A stretch of 64,000 nt of DNA from a virus. Shown piece by piece: positions 46,380 to 56,080 of the stretch. The position numbers were made by a program, and so were the translations under genes. Location of the stretch: IMG/VR virus record IMGVR_UViG_3300044971_002301, positions 1 to 64,000 of that record; one strand, written 5' to 3'. Numbering within the stretch: position 1 is the stretch's first letter; each line of letters opens with the position of its first letter. Below the pieces are notes generated by a model. The model ran no database searches and was not told the DNA's origin. It saw only the letters and a list, made by a program, of their open reading frames with translations.

Positions 46380-47252
46380 ATGAGTTTTGTATATGATTTA
46401 GCGGATACTAGTTATAAGACACAAGTGTTCTATCAGTCGGGAAGTTGGATAAAACCTCAAGGTATAACTATGATATCCATTACTGCTATTAGTGCTGGTG
46501 GTGGGGGAGCTGGTGGTGCTACTAACTCATCTGCAAATAATAGGTCAGGAGGTGGAGGTGGTGGAGGTGGATGTTTAACTAGATTAATTATTCCTGAAAT
46601 TTTTATAACAGATTCTTTGATAATAAATGTAGGTACTGGAGGTGCTGGGGGAGTATCGAGTGGAGGAGCTGGAAGTAATGGAGGTCCTACATTTGTTGAT
46701 ATGCCTGTTCCTGGTAATACTGATATATATACACGTATTATAACCACTTCAGGTGGTACTGGAGGTAATGGAGCAACTGCTGGTAATGGAGGCTCCACCG
46801 CTAACGTTGCAGACGCATTATACTCAACGATTGGAGTTTGGACAACAATTGCAGGCCTTGGTGGAGGTGCAGGGACAACAACTAATGGAACTTCACTTAC
46901 ATGGGGTTCTCTTGGTATGTTATATGGGGGTGCTGGTGGAGGGGGTATGGCGGCAGGAGCTACCACACCAACAAATGGAGGAAATTTAACAGGTGCAGGT
47001 ATAGTCCCTACAAATACTGGAGGACAGTCAGGTGGTGCAGGTAGTGTAGGGGTATTTTCATTAACCCCATTCTATTCTATTGCAGGAAGTGGTGGTGGAG
47101 GAGGTGGTACTACACCTGCTTCAGGTGGAGCAGGTGGTGATGGAAACATTGGTACTGGTGGTGGAGGTGGTGGTGCTGGTACCACACCTACAGGTGTTGG
47201 AGGGACAGGAGGACGTGGAGGTGATGGTTTAGTAATAATACAGTGTTGGTAA
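46380..47252 (+). CDS. Glycine-rich virion protein, paralogue 2
   Basis: A 290-aa relative of its two neighbours: SFVYDLADTSYKTQVFYQSG, then KPQGITMISITAISAGGGG and the terminal GGDGLVIIQCW. The body differs from paralogue 1 mainly in loop regions (VDMPVPGNTDIYTRII; SLGMLYGGAGGG). Conserved ends and variable middles are what one expects of tip proteins under selection for receptor choice. It lies 12 bases after paralogue 1. Confidence 0.7.
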   Translation: MSFVYDLADTSYKTQVFYQSGSWIKPQGITMISITAISAGGGGAGGATNSSANNRSGGGGGGGGCLTRLIIPEIFITDSLIINVGTGGAGGVSSGGAGSNGGPTFVDMPVPGNTDIYTRIITTSGGTGGNGATAGNGGSTANVADALYSTIGVWTTIAGLGGGAGTTTNGTSLTWGSLGMLYGGAGGGGMAAGATTPTNGGNLTGAGIVPTNTGGQSGGAGSVGVFSLTPFYSIAGSGGGGGGTTPASGGAGGDGNIGTGGGGGGAGTTPTGVGGTGGRGGDGLVIIQCW

Positions 47253-47262
47253 AAATTTAATT

Positions 47263-48171
47263 ATGGATTTTGCATATAATTTAACAAATAACGCTCACAA
47301 AACGCAAATATATTATACTGCGGGTCAATATGCTTACACTTTACCTAAAGGTATAACTATGGTCTATATCTTATGTATGGGTGCAGGAGGTGGAGGAGGA
47401 GGTGGATTTACTCGAGCCGCTGGTTCAGCTGGTGGTGGAGGTGGAGGTGGAGGAACAGGTGCTCTTACTCGTGTAGTTATACCTAAAATTTTTCTATCAG
47501 ATAGTTTACTCATATTGGTTGGTACGGGAGGACCAGGTGGTGCTGGTGGTAATCCTGCAACTGCGGGTACTGCTGGTGGTCAATCAATTGTTAGTACTAA
47601 CTTAGGTGGTACGGTGGCATTAAACAATTTATATATTGCTCAGGCTAATGGTGGTAGTGCCGGAAATCCTGGAACAGGTGCTGCGGGTGGTACAGGAGGT
47701 GCGGGAGGTACCGCGACAACTAATACAGGTATGGGTATGGTGTCATTAGGAACATTTACAAATAGAATTGGTATAACAGGTGGAGATGGTAACGCAACTG
47801 CTTCACCACTTGCTGGTGTATATGGAACAGGTTCTATACCATTTTCTGCTGGACGAGGTGGAGGTGGTATAAATGCGGCAAACCCTGGTACAAGTGCAAA
47901 TGGTGGGTCAATATCGGGTAGAGGTTTTGTTGTTGATGTTGTTGGAGGAGCCGCGGCTGGTGGGGCAGGTGTTAATGGAATGTTTATGATGAAACCATTT
48001 GTTAGTCTTGGAGGTACAGGTGGTGCTAGTAACAATGCTGGTGTGGGAGGTGTTGGTGGTAAAGGGGGTCCTGGGTGCGGAGGTGGGGGAGGAGGTGCTG
48101 GAACATCTCTATCTGCTGGTGGTGCTGGAGGTCCTGGTGGTGATGGTTTAGTAATTGTAACTTGTTGGTAA
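47263..48171 (+). CDS. Glycine-rich virion protein, paralogue 3
   Basis: A 302-aa third copy: DFAYNLTNNAHKTQIYYTAG, LPKGITMVYILCMGAGGGGG, and the terminal GGDGLVIVTCW. It has a long central insert relative to the others (INAANPGTSANGGSISGRGF). All three end in a conserved ...I(T/Q)CW, so the C-terminal Cys-Trp probably serves a structural purpose. It is followed 9 bases later by a small domain gene. Confidence 0.7.
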   Translation: MDFAYNLTNNAHKTQIYYTAGQYAYTLPKGITMVYILCMGAGGGGGGGFTRAAGSAGGGGGGGGTGALTRVVIPKIFLSDSLLILVGTGGPGGAGGNPATAGTAGGQSIVSTNLGGTVALNNLYIAQANGGSAGNPGTGAAGGTGGAGGTATTNTGMGMVSLGTFTNRIGITGGDGNATASPLAGVYGTGSIPFSAGRGGGGINAANPGTSANGGSISGRGFVVDVVGGAAAGGAGVNGMFMMKPFVSLGGTGGASNNAGVGGVGGKGGPGCGGGGGGAGTSLSAGGAGGPGGDGLVIVTCW

Positions 48172-48180
48172 TTATATAAT

Positions 48181-48402
48181 ATGACATACGTTGAAATTTC
48201 AAATATTAATGGTGTACCACCCTTTCAAATTTACTTATGTGATTTTGCGGAAAACAATTGTTCTTTAGTTCAGACAGAGTATGACCCTGTTTATTGGCCC
48301 GTTATTGTTAATTTACCTGTATCCCTTACAGGTTCAACTACAGTGTTTTGTAAAGTAGTTGATGGTAATTCTTGTGAGACAACTCAAATACTTTCATGTT
48401 AA
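48181..48402 (+). CDS. Stand-alone type A base domain
   Basis: A 73-aa protein: VEISNINGVPPFQIYLCDFA, ENNCSLVQTEYD, and VFCKVVDGNSCETTQILSC. It matches residues 1-73 of the TPT adhesin at 25054 and the minus-strand protein at 55854 in length, Cys positions and the G-x-PP(F/Y) and K(V/I)VD-x-x-x-C motifs. Four cysteines may pair or bind metal. As an independent subunit it may cap or anchor a fibre. The type C-domain gene follows it 46 bases later, the same order as in the minus-strand operon. Confidence 0.65.
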   Translation: MTYVEISNINGVPPFQIYLCDFAENNCSLVQTEYDPVYWPVIVNLPVSLTGSTTVFCKVVDGNSCETTQILSC

Positions 48403-48436
48403 ATGAATTAACTGTGTATAAAAACAGATTTTTTGT

Positions 48437-48443
48437 TATTTAT
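48437..48443 (+). promoter_or_regulatory. TATTTAT motif
   Basis: TATTTAT ends 5 bases before the ATG at 48449. Confidence 0.45.
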
Positions 48444-48448
48444 AAGTA

Positions 48449-50479
48449 ATGGCTTTAGGATTTCAAAATTGTTGTGACATTGAGGACTATTTTTATGTAA
48501 ATGGTATTCCTGGTTCTGTTTCAGAATATGAGATATATTATATTGAAACAACACAAGGTGATACGTTATGTGGAACATATGTTGAATTACCTGAATTATT
48601 TTATGAACCTTTGGTTTATGATTTAGTTGGAATGACTGGACAAACAAGTTGTACTACTTGTAAATTATTAAATCCTTGTCCTACAGGTATTACTATTGAT
48701 TTTAGTAGTCAGAGTACAGGTATTTTTACAACAGTAAATGAATGTACTATTAAAACAATTTTTCCATTCTATGTTGAATGTGATAGTGTGTTCCCAACAT
48801 TAGATGAGTCAACAACTGGTTCAGTTAGTTTATTTGTCACGGGTGGTACACCACCATATAGTTTTTACAGTGCGGGAACTGAAACTCAAATTGGTCAAGC
48901 TATAGAACCAACAAATAATACTTATTTGTTGTATACTGACGTTATACCTGGTACATATTCAACAACTGTTGTTGACTATTATGGTGATAATGTACAAGAT
49001 ATTGACTGTGTTATTCCTGAACTACCTGATTATATTTATGCTGAGTGTCAGGTTACAAATCCAACTATTAATGGATTTAATGATGGTAGTTTAACATTGT
49101 ATGTAACAGGTGGAACACCACCATATAATTACTATTATTCAGGTTCTTCAATAACATTACCACTTACTAATTTAAGTGCTGGGACGTACAACATTACAGT
49201 TGTTGATAGTGGAGTTGGAATTTATTCACAAACTGCAACAACATCTTGTTTAGTTGAAAATCCTGCTGAAATAATTTATCCTAATAAATTATGTATGAAT
49301 TTTGATTATTGTGGTGTTGAATTTTATTTAAATTTTACAAGTGCGTCAACCTACAATTTAAGACCGTTATATACTCTTGATAATCCTTCTGAGATTTCTG
49401 TCACAGGAATGAGTTTATTTTGGAATACAAGTTGGGTAAGTTCAGTTGAAAATCACAATTCACCATTACCAATACCAACACAATGTCAACAAGAACAAAC
49501 TTGTTCATTTACTATTCAAAATCCTTTTGCAATTAAACCACAAGACAGTGGTTGGTACGGTTCAGGTACATTTACACCTGGACCAAGTATATCATCAATT
49601 ATTGTAACTTCAGGTGTTTGTTCGGCGATAACACCAACATTAACAGTACAAGTTGAAAATTATTGTGATAATTCAACACAGTGTCAAGGAGGTGTAACTT
49701 TAATACCTAGCTCATCATTTGGTGGGCCATACACGTATTTTGTTGATGATGTTGAACAAAACTCACCTGTATTTTTTGGATTATGTAGTGGAGGTCACAC
49801 GGCACAAGTAATAGATGGCGATGGTAATTTAAGTGATATTGTTTCATTTAATATTACATCAACAACACCCTCAACTATTGGTTATTCAAATTGTGTATTT
49901 TCTGCTGGAGATATTGTTAATTTAAATTCAGGTGGTAATAAAAAATGGAATTTTAAAACTGTAATATCTAATATACCGTCATCATGTCAACTAATTGGTA
50001 AAGTTAGAATAACTTATCAATATCTTTTCTCAGGTGTGACGGCAAATATTGGAATATCTCCAATATTACCATCGGGTACTTGGAATTTAATTATTAACCA
50101 ATTAACAACACAACCTGCGGTTGGTAATTGTCCGGCATATGTTATTTATACTCAAGTTTACGAGTCAACAAATTATACTATAAATGTGTTTTCATCTACA
50201 ATACAAATAAATAATTGTGGGTTCAGTTGGTTTTTTAATAATCCAGTAGGATTATGTACTAATAAAGATGTACGAGGTATTGTGACAGTTCAAATGTATT
50301 CAATCACTCCTAGTGGAGCTCAGTGTTGTATAACTATACCTCCGACTTATACTATTGGAACGTCTACTGTCCATATTAGATATAATAAAACAACACCGCC
50401 ATCTGAAATTACATTAACTAATACAAGTCTTCTATGTAATCCAAGTACACCTTCACCACCGGCAGAAAACATACAATAA
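48449..50479 (+). CDS. Adhesin with type C base domain and SprB-like repeats
   Basis: A 676-aa protein. Residues 1-80 (MALGFQNCCDIEDYFYVNGI ... TSCTTCKLLNPCPTG) form a Cys-rich base domain also found at the start of the 824-aa minus-strand adhesin. Next come SprB-like repeats with SLFVTGGTPPYSFYSAGTET and SLTLYVTGGTPPYNYYYSGS, each closed by PGTYSTTVVD or AGTYNITVVD. A longer Cys-rich region follows (CMNFDYCGVEFYLNFTSAST; GGVTLIPSSSFGGPYTYFVD) and a distal part ending SPPAENIQ. Many cysteines suggest disulfides in the finished virion. Likely a host-surface binding protein; the receptor is unknown. Confidence 0.65.
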   Translation: MALGFQNCCDIEDYFYVNGIPGSVSEYEIYYIETTQGDTLCGTYVELPELFYEPLVYDLVGMTGQTSCTTCKLLNPCPTGITIDFSSQSTGIFTTVNECTIKTIFPFYVECDSVFPTLDESTTGSVSLFVTGGTPPYSFYSAGTETQIGQAIEPTNNTYLLYTDVIPGTYSTTVVDYYGDNVQDIDCVIPELPDYIYAECQVTNPTINGFNDGSLTLYVTGGTPPYNYYYSGSSITLPLTNLSAGTYNITVVDSGVGIYSQTATTSCLVENPAEIIYPNKLCMNFDYCGVEFYLNFTSASTYNLRPLYTLDNPSEISVTGMSLFWNTSWVSSVENHNSPLPIPTQCQQEQTCSFTIQNPFAIKPQDSGWYGSGTFTPGPSISSIIVTSGVCSAITPTLTVQVENYCDNSTQCQGGVTLIPSSSFGGPYTYFVDDVEQNSPVFFGLCSGGHTAQVIDGDGNLSDIVSFNITSTTPSTIGYSNCVFSAGDIVNLNSGGNKKWNFKTVISNIPSSCQLIGKVRITYQYLFSGVTANIGISPILPSGTWNLIINQLTTQPAVGNCPAYVIYTQVYESTNYTINVFSSTIQINNCGFSWFFNNPVGLCTNKDVRGIVTVQMYSITPSGAQCCITIPPTYTIGTSTVHIRYNKTTPPSEITLTNTSLLCNPSTPSPPAENIQ

Positions 50480-50505
50480 AAATGAAACGAAGATAATTAT
50501 AAACA

Positions 50506-52677
50506 ATGGGATATATTATAAAAGAAAATCAAGGATTATTAATTACAAGATTAACGGACACTGGACGTAAAAAAATATCTGAAGGTAATTTTAATGTTTC
50601 TTATTTTCAAATTGGAGACAGTGAGGTTAATTATACCTCAATTGCAAATTACGATATATCTAGTTTTCAAATACTTGAACCATCATATAACGCTCAAAAT
50701 TCAACAGGAGTTCCTAACTCAACTAAAAATAATGTTAAATATCCTTTTTATTTACAAGGCTCTTCAGGGTTAACTTATGGTATTCCATTTATGGCATCTT
50801 CGGATGAGTCAGTATTTAATACTGCGTCACCTAACGGTTTCTTTGTAACCGCGAGTACTGCATCTACTTGTTTTAGTCCTTATCATACAAGTGCATACAC
50901 TTACAACTCACAATATGTTGTTAATTTATCAGGATTAACTGGTAACACTTCAGTTTTAACACTTATTTCCAATCCTTGTCCTGATTCTGTATCAGCGACA
51001 ACTATTTCTGCGGGAACTCTTGTAACTATTTTTATGAGTGGTGGAAGTTCATGTGGATGTATCGATTCTTGTTATCCTGTATTAACTTACCAAGTTCAGA
51101 GTTGGAATTCAGGAACAACACAACTTGTTGTTGATAGACTATTACCTAATTTATCAGGTAATACTGGTCAAGCTAGATTATTTTTCTACCCATCAGGTAT
51201 GACAGGTTATGATTTACCGACACCTATGAACTATTGGAGTGATAGTGTTATTAATTATGAATCAGTTTGTACACCTGAAGATGGGTTAGTTAAAATTTGG
51301 AATATGAATATTCCGTGGTCTGAAAGTCCTGCGGGATTAATTTCGACATTATATAGTCAATATGGTGAATTTGGTTCCAAAGATTATATCAGTACAAAAG
51401 AATACTACGGATATATGTCGTCAAGTGGACAAACAGATACATCAGGTGTTACATATTATAATTCATACGGTGAACAAATATTAGTGACCCCTGAAGAACA
51501 AAAAGCAATTTCAATTGTTCACTACACAAACAATACAATAATTAATTTTTATGGTGAAAAATTTGCTTGTGAAGCATATGACACAACAAATCCTGGTGAT
51601 ACAGGACAAGCAAGAAATTTTACAATTAACCTGCCTTGGTTAATGTGGCATAAAAATCCAATTAGTTGTTGTAGTGGTGAAACATTTTGGATTGACCCAC
51701 CTGGATTTAATGGGTACGATTTATTAACACCATACTATATTCAATCAAATGAAAATCTTGATATGAATAATCCGGGTATTAGATATTTTCATTTATATGA
51801 TACTCACCCAAATCCTGATGGACGACCAAGTAGGGTTGGTAAAGTATTTCCTGATGATAAGGTAATTGTTTTTGATGATGAGGAAATTATTGCCGCAATG
51901 ACTTATGTTGCTAATAGAAACTATACACTACCTGCCCCAAAACTTGGATATAGTGCACCTGGACTTTGTAACGATACATCAACTGATGGATTACTTGATA
52001 ATGATAACCAATGTGTGTGGGTAACTTATGGTTTTGATGGGCCTTGGACTGGAATGCATTGTAATTATTATCAGAAAATAATTGGCCCTGTAACAGGTTG
52101 TAGTTTAACTGAACAAAACGTAACAGTTAAATTCGGAAATGAATTTAAATGTATGAAAACAGGTACTACACAAGGATTTTCAGCGACTGACTTTTACATT
52201 TTAGCACAAACAGGAACAACATCACAGAATAGACCTAATCCAAATAATTGGGTTAGAATGAATTATTCTACCGCATTATCAGGTGGTTATATTAATCCAT
52301 CAGGTCTTACGGCAACAACATTTACAATTACACCTACAACTTATGCTAATGGAACAACATATAATTTAGGTAATCAATTAGAGTTACCAACTATTAGTAG
52401 TAGTTCATCAACATTATATTTTGGTGATGAATATTTCTTCTACGGGAATGTTAATACTGATATTCAGGCAACAATTTACGAAATGAGATATCTTATAAAT
52501 TTACCTAACGCACAATTTGTAAATTCATCAAATCCTACTTGGACACAAGGTATAACTCCTTATATGTCTGAAATAGGATTATATGACGCTAATAAAAACT
52601 TACTTGTATTATCTAAATTCCAATCACCTCAAGTTAGACAAGGTATACAACAAGCGGTTGTTAAGTTAGATTTCTAA
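50506..52677 (+). CDS. Tail fibre/collar-like protein
   Basis: A 723-aa protein whose start, NQGLLITRLTDTGRKKISEG then FNVSYFQIGDSEVNY, resembles the N-terminal domain of phage tail-collar/fibre proteins (L-T-x-x-G-R...I-G-D pattern). The remainder is beta-rich with WSESPAGLISTLYSQYGEFG, LPWLMWHKNPISCCSGETFW and YLPNLSGNTG-type strands. It ends LSKFQSPQVRQGIQQAVVKL. That ending (a protein-binding-like helix with basic residues) is common where a fibre docks. It is the last + strand structural gene before the RuvC-like gene. Function inferred from N-terminus and place. Confidence 0.55.
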   Translation: MGYIIKENQGLLITRLTDTGRKKISEGNFNVSYFQIGDSEVNYTSIANYDISSFQILEPSYNAQNSTGVPNSTKNNVKYPFYLQGSSGLTYGIPFMASSDESVFNTASPNGFFVTASTASTCFSPYHTSAYTYNSQYVVNLSGLTGNTSVLTLISNPCPDSVSATTISAGTLVTIFMSGGSSCGCIDSCYPVLTYQVQSWNSGTTQLVVDRLLPNLSGNTGQARLFFYPSGMTGYDLPTPMNYWSDSVINYESVCTPEDGLVKIWNMNIPWSESPAGLISTLYSQYGEFGSKDYISTKEYYGYMSSSGQTDTSGVTYYNSYGEQILVTPEEQKAISIVHYTNNTIINFYGEKFACEAYDTTNPGDTGQARNFTINLPWLMWHKNPISCCSGETFWIDPPGFNGYDLLTPYYIQSNENLDMNNPGIRYFHLYDTHPNPDGRPSRVGKVFPDDKVIVFDDEEIIAAMTYVANRNYTLPAPKLGYSAPGLCNDTSTDGLLDNDNQCVWVTYGFDGPWTGMHCNYYQKIIGPVTGCSLTEQNVTVKFGNEFKCMKTGTTQGFSATDFYILAQTGTTSQNRPNPNNWVRMNYSTALSGGYINPSGLTATTFTITPTTYANGTTYNLGNQLELPTISSSSSTLYFGDEYFFYGNVNTDIQATIYEMRYLINLPNAQFVNSSNPTWTQGITPYMSEIGLYDANKNLLVLSKFQSPQVRQGIQQAVVKLDF

Positions 52678-52733
52678 ATTATTTACAATTAAGTTAATTA
52701 ATTTAATATTATGACTAATAACTAATATTAGAT

Positions 52734-53327
52734 ATGGCAAAAAGTATTAAAAATTCACCTAAAATTTTGGGTTTAGACGTTTCAACCAAAACAATTGGTG
52801 TAGCATTGTTTGATTTATCTTCAAGGGATTTATTGGAATTAACTCATGTTTCACCACAACCAAAACCAACACCTGAAACCAAGATTGAGGAAATGTTATT
52901 AAAATCTGCAACATTCAGAAAGAAATTGGAGGAATACAAAGGAGTTGGTGTCGTTAGATGTGTAATTGAAGAACCTTTGTTGAATAGTAATAATGCTTAT
53001 ACTATCGGAACACTATTGAGATATAATACATTGATTACTAAAGAAGTTTATGATGTGTTGGGTATTGTTCCTGAATATGTTTCAACATATAACTCAAGAA
53101 AAGAAGCGTGGCCTGAATTGGTAAAGAAAAACGAGAAAGGTAAATATGTTTTGTTTGGAGGTTATCCTAAAGATTGTGATAAAAAGATGATTATATGGGA
53201 ACTTGTTGCTAAAAGAGAACCTCAAATTAATTGGTTGTATACAAGAAACAATACATTAAAGAAAGAAAACTTTGATATGACAGATGCTTATACTGTTGTA
53301 TTAAGTTATCTAAATGCTAAAAAATAA
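52734..53327 (+). CDS. RuvC-like RNase H-fold nuclease
   Basis: A 197-aa protein with the RuvC/RNase H-fold signature. D15 lies in ILGLDVSTKTIGVALFD, acidic E79/E80 in RCVIEEPLL, and D181/D184 in NFDMTDAYTVVL, matching the D-E-D-D metal centre of RuvC-type Holliday junction resolvases. T4 uses endonuclease VII (gp49), a different fold, for junction resolution; this gene may do that job here (inference). It is isolated between structural genes and the minus-strand operon, with a 56-base AT-rich leader containing a 10-bp palindrome CTAATATTAG (52722-52731), and is followed by a good terminator. Confidence 0.75.
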   Translation: MAKSIKNSPKILGLDVSTKTIGVALFDLSSRDLLELTHVSPQPKPTPETKIEEMLLKSATFRKKLEEYKGVGVVRCVIEEPLLNSNNAYTIGTLLRYNTLITKEVYDVLGIVPEYVSTYNSRKEAWPELVKKNEKGKYVLFGGYPKDCDKKMIIWELVAKREPQINWLYTRNNTLKKENFDMTDAYTVVLSYLNAKK

Positions 53328-53349
53328 TAAGATTTTTATTTTAAAATTT

Positions 53350-53373
53350 AAGGTGTCGTTTGACACCTTTTTT
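53350..53373 (+). terminator. Rho-independent terminator between convergent genes
   Basis: An AGGTGTC / GACACCT stem (8 bp with the flanking A-T pair), GTTT loop and T6 run end the RuvC-like gene. It lies 6 bases past the end of the minus-strand adhesin, so the same hairpin may also stop the opposing transcript, although the T-rich tail on that side is weaker. Confidence 0.85.
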
Positions 53374-53374
53374 G

Positions 53375-55849
53375 TTATGTACATAATACCACTACACTAC
53401 CTGATATACCATTACTTGCATAAACTTTAGTAGTTGTGGTATCATAATCAATACCTGATGCTCCACCACCAATACTACTTATTGTTTTAACAACTGTATT
53501 AGTTGTTGTGTTAATTACACTTATAGTAGAATCAAATGAATTTGTAACATATAATCTATTAGACGAATCTATTGTCATATCATATGGAGCACTACCCACT
53601 GAAATTGTTGAACCTGTTGATAATGTTATTGTGTTAACAGGGACAATTAAATCACTATTTTGAAGTGCTACGTACACTGTATTATTTGATATATTGACTT
53701 TACATGTTCTTGGATATAACGAACCTGGTAAACCAACAAACGAAACTGTTGAAATTACAGTATTTGTGAATACATCAATAACTGACATAGTGTTGTCGTT
53801 AGCATTTGGTACAAATACTCGACCTAATGTTGGGTCAAATGATGGGTTAATTGGAGCATTACCAACAGATATTGTTGATGTTATTGTGTTAGTTAAAGTG
53901 TTAATTACGCTAACATTTGCAGTATTAAAGTTTGTCACATACATTTGATTATTAATAGAATCAAAACATATTCCTACTGGACCACCCGCACCAATAATTG
54001 TTGTTATTGGTGAATTTGTGTCACCATCTAATACGACAATAGTTGATGAATTATAATATGTGATATAAATATTGTTATTCAAAGTATCTAGAGCCATTCC
54101 TTGAGGACCAATTTGTCCTGTTGAAATACTCAAATATGATGTATTATTTGTTTTGTCAATAACTTCAATATTGTTGAAAGGTGTGCTTGAAACATATGCG
54201 TAATCTGTTGATGGGTTTGATAACATATTATATAATGTGAAACCAGGTGTTATTGAAATTGTTGTTGTAACAAATGGACAATAAGGTGTTGTTGTTGGTG
54301 TCGGAGTAGGTGTTGGAGTAGGCGTTGCAGTTGTAACTGGGATACAAAATTCACAATCAAATAAATTACCACTCTCAATAGATTGGAGTGTGTTAGTAGG
54401 TGAACCTAAAATATCTGAATTGTAAGTTACACAAACAGATTTAAAGTCAATCACAGCACTAAATGTTGAACCTGTGTTAAACGGTATTATTTCACCAACA
54501 ATATATTTTTCGGGTGAGTTACAATCCAAAAGTAATTTTGAATATAAACTTGTAAATTTAGATGAGAATGTATCATAAGATACTGAACCACTTACAACAA
54601 CACTTTTAACAGCATTTGTTGGAGTAACACTTGGTGTTGGTGAAGGACCTGGATAACTGTAATTAACACCACTAAACGATAATGATTTACCGTTACACAA
54701 TGGTGTAGGTGTTGGGGTAGTTGTTGGTGTTAATGTCGGTGTTATACTAGGTGTTGGTGTTGGAGTTGCTCCTGAAGTAATATTACAATCAAATACTGCT
54801 GTAAAATCAAAAGTATTACATGCGTCAGTGTTTGATGGTGTTGGTGTAGGACATGAAGACCCAAAATATGTTACGTCTAAATCAGGACAAACAGTATTAC
54901 TTCCTGTTGGACCAAATAATTTACACTCACCATTTACACAAGTTGATAAACACCACTTTGTTTCACCAGTGTTGTAATATATGTAATAAGGATTAGTTAC
55001 GTCTGGCTTATAAAAAACATTTCTTCCTCCAAATACTCCATAGTTGTAATAAGTTCCATCATAATTTGTATAACCGTCTAAATTTGTGAATACACAATAA
55101 CTTGATTGAGGACATGCGGTATAAGTTGGCGTTGCCGTTGGTGTTGTTGAAGGTGTTTGTGAAATACTTGGTGTTGGCGTATTACAAAATGTTGGTAGTG
55201 GGGTCTTTGTAATTGTTGGAGTTGGAGTTGTGGTTGGTGTTATTGATAATGTAGGGGTTGGAGTTGATGTTGTTGTCGGTGATGGTGTAATAGTTGGTGT
55301 AATACTTGGAGTAGGTGTAACCGTTCTTGTTGGAGTATGTGTTGGAGTAATACTTGGAGTTGGAGTATTTGTTGAGGTAACGGTAACTGTTGGTGTTATG
55401 GTTGGAGTAATACTTGGTGTTGGTGTTATGGTTGGTGTAACACTTGATGTTGGTGTTTGAGTTTGTGTTTTTGTTGGAGTATTTGTTGGTGTTTTTGTTG
55501 GAGTGGTACTTGGTGTAACAGTTTTTGTTGGAGTGTTTGTTGGTGTTTTTGTTGGAGTAGCACTTGGTGCAGGTGTTGAAGTAGGTGTTGGTGTTGGGCC
55601 AGGAACACAAGGGTTCACGGTTGTACATGCGGTACAAGATGAATATGATGTTAAATTTATTGTTAATATGTTATAGATTGGAGTACCTGTAACAAATCCT
55701 GTTGTTAAATGTTGAGAACAACCTGAATAAAAATCAGTCTCCAAATAATAAGAGTTTCCGACAGTAAATGTTCCTGCAGAGTAAGTTGATTGAATTTGAA
55801 ACGTAGTTCCACTACAACAACCTGAAAATGAATACCAACTTAAAGCCAA
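53375..55849 (-). CDS. Minus-strand adhesin: type C base, TPT linkers, beta-propeller
   Basis: An 824-aa protein and, with its neighbour, the only minus-strand gene set. Residues 1-82 ([20 protein letters not shown] ... [11 protein letters not shown]) are the type C base domain shared with 48449. Residues 85-240 are a long TPT linker. A Cys-rich domain follows with [21 protein letters not shown] and [12 protein letters not shown], reminiscent of sugar-binding modules in phage adhesins. More TPT spacers come next, then a [14 protein letters not shown] domain. The last 290 residues are YVTN-type beta-propeller repeats ([54 protein letters not shown]). Propeller and lectin-like domains on a stiff linker indicate a receptor-binding protein (inference). 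Confidence 0.7.
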   Translation of the reverse strand: MALSWYSFSGCCSGTTFQIQSTYSAGTFTVGNSYYLETDFYSGCSQHLTTGFVTGTPIYNILTINLTSYSSCTACTTVNPCVPGPTPTPTSTPAPSATPTKTPTNTPTKTVTPSTTPTKTPTNTPTKTQTQTPTSSVTPTITPTPSITPTITPTVTVTSTNTPTPSITPTHTPTRTVTPTPSITPTITPSPTTTSTPTPTLSITPTTTPTPTITKTPLPTFCNTPTPSISQTPSTTPTATPTYTACPQSSYCVFTNLDGYTNYDGTYYNYGVFGGRNVFYKPDVTNPYYIYYNTGETKWCLSTCVNGECKLFGPTGSNTVCPDLDVTYFGSSCPTPTPSNTDACNTFDFTAVFDCNITSGATPTPTPSITPTLTPTTTPTPTPLCNGKSLSFSGVNYSYPGPSPTPSVTPTNAVKSVVVSGSVSYDTFSSKFTSLYSKLLLDCNSPEKYIVGEIIPFNTGSTFSAVIDFKSVCVTYNSDILGSPTNTLQSIESGNLFDCEFCIPVTTATPTPTPTPTPTTTPYCPFVTTTISITPGFTLYNMLSNPSTDYAYVSSTPFNNIEVIDKTNNTSYLSISTGQIGPQGMALDTLNNNIYITYYNSSTIVVLDGDTNSPITTIIGAGGPVGICFDSINNQMYVTNFNTANVSVINTLTNTITSTISVGNAPINPSFDPTLGRVFVPNANDNTMSVIDVFTNTVISTVSFVGLPGSLYPRTCKVNISNNTVYVALQNSDLIVPVNTITLSTGSTISVGSAPYDMTIDSSNRLYVTNSFDSTISVINTTTNTVVKTISSIGGGASGIDYDTTTTKVYASNGISGSVVVLCT
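55130..55605 (-). repeat. Long Thr/Pro linker coding repeat (minus strand)
   Basis: In-frame repeats encoding [16 protein letters not shown] and [13 protein letters not shown]-type units, the longest TPT linker in the window (about 150 residues). Confidence 0.85.
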
Positions 55850-55853
55850 TTTT

Positions 55854-56075
55854 TTATATACTTGTGCAACCTGTTATTATGCAACCATTTGCATCTACAA
55901 CCTTCATACAATAGTGTGAAAACATTTCTATTGGAGAAGGTACTGTAAAATTATATGGTAAACTACCACTTCCAATACTTGTAATATAATAACATGGACT
56001 ACCACCTGAAAGACATATATAAACGTCAAACGGAGTGGAACCTGTAATATTATTAACCGTAATTGTTGTTGGCAT
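55854..56075 (-). CDS. Stand-alone type A base domain, minus strand
   Basis: A 73-aa protein ([48 protein letters not shown]). It aligns with the small protein at 48181 and with the start of the adhesin at 25054 through the Cys positions, the G-x-(T/P)P(F/Y) turn and KVVD-x-x-GC. It is first in the minus-strand operon, with 4 bases before the 824-aa adhesin. This repeats the order small domain then type C adhesin seen at 48181/48449, in the opposite orientation. Confidence 0.65.
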   Translation of the reverse strand: MPTTITVNNITGSTPFDVYICLSGGSPCYYITSIGSGSLPYNFTVPSPIEMFSHYCMKVVDANGCIITGCTSI

Positions 56076-56080
56076 ATGAT

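Noticed and set aside
45554-48035. Pro-rich minus-strand frames opposite the three glycine-rich genes
   Set aside because: Gly codons read as Pro codons on the other strand; no independent start signals or conserved features.
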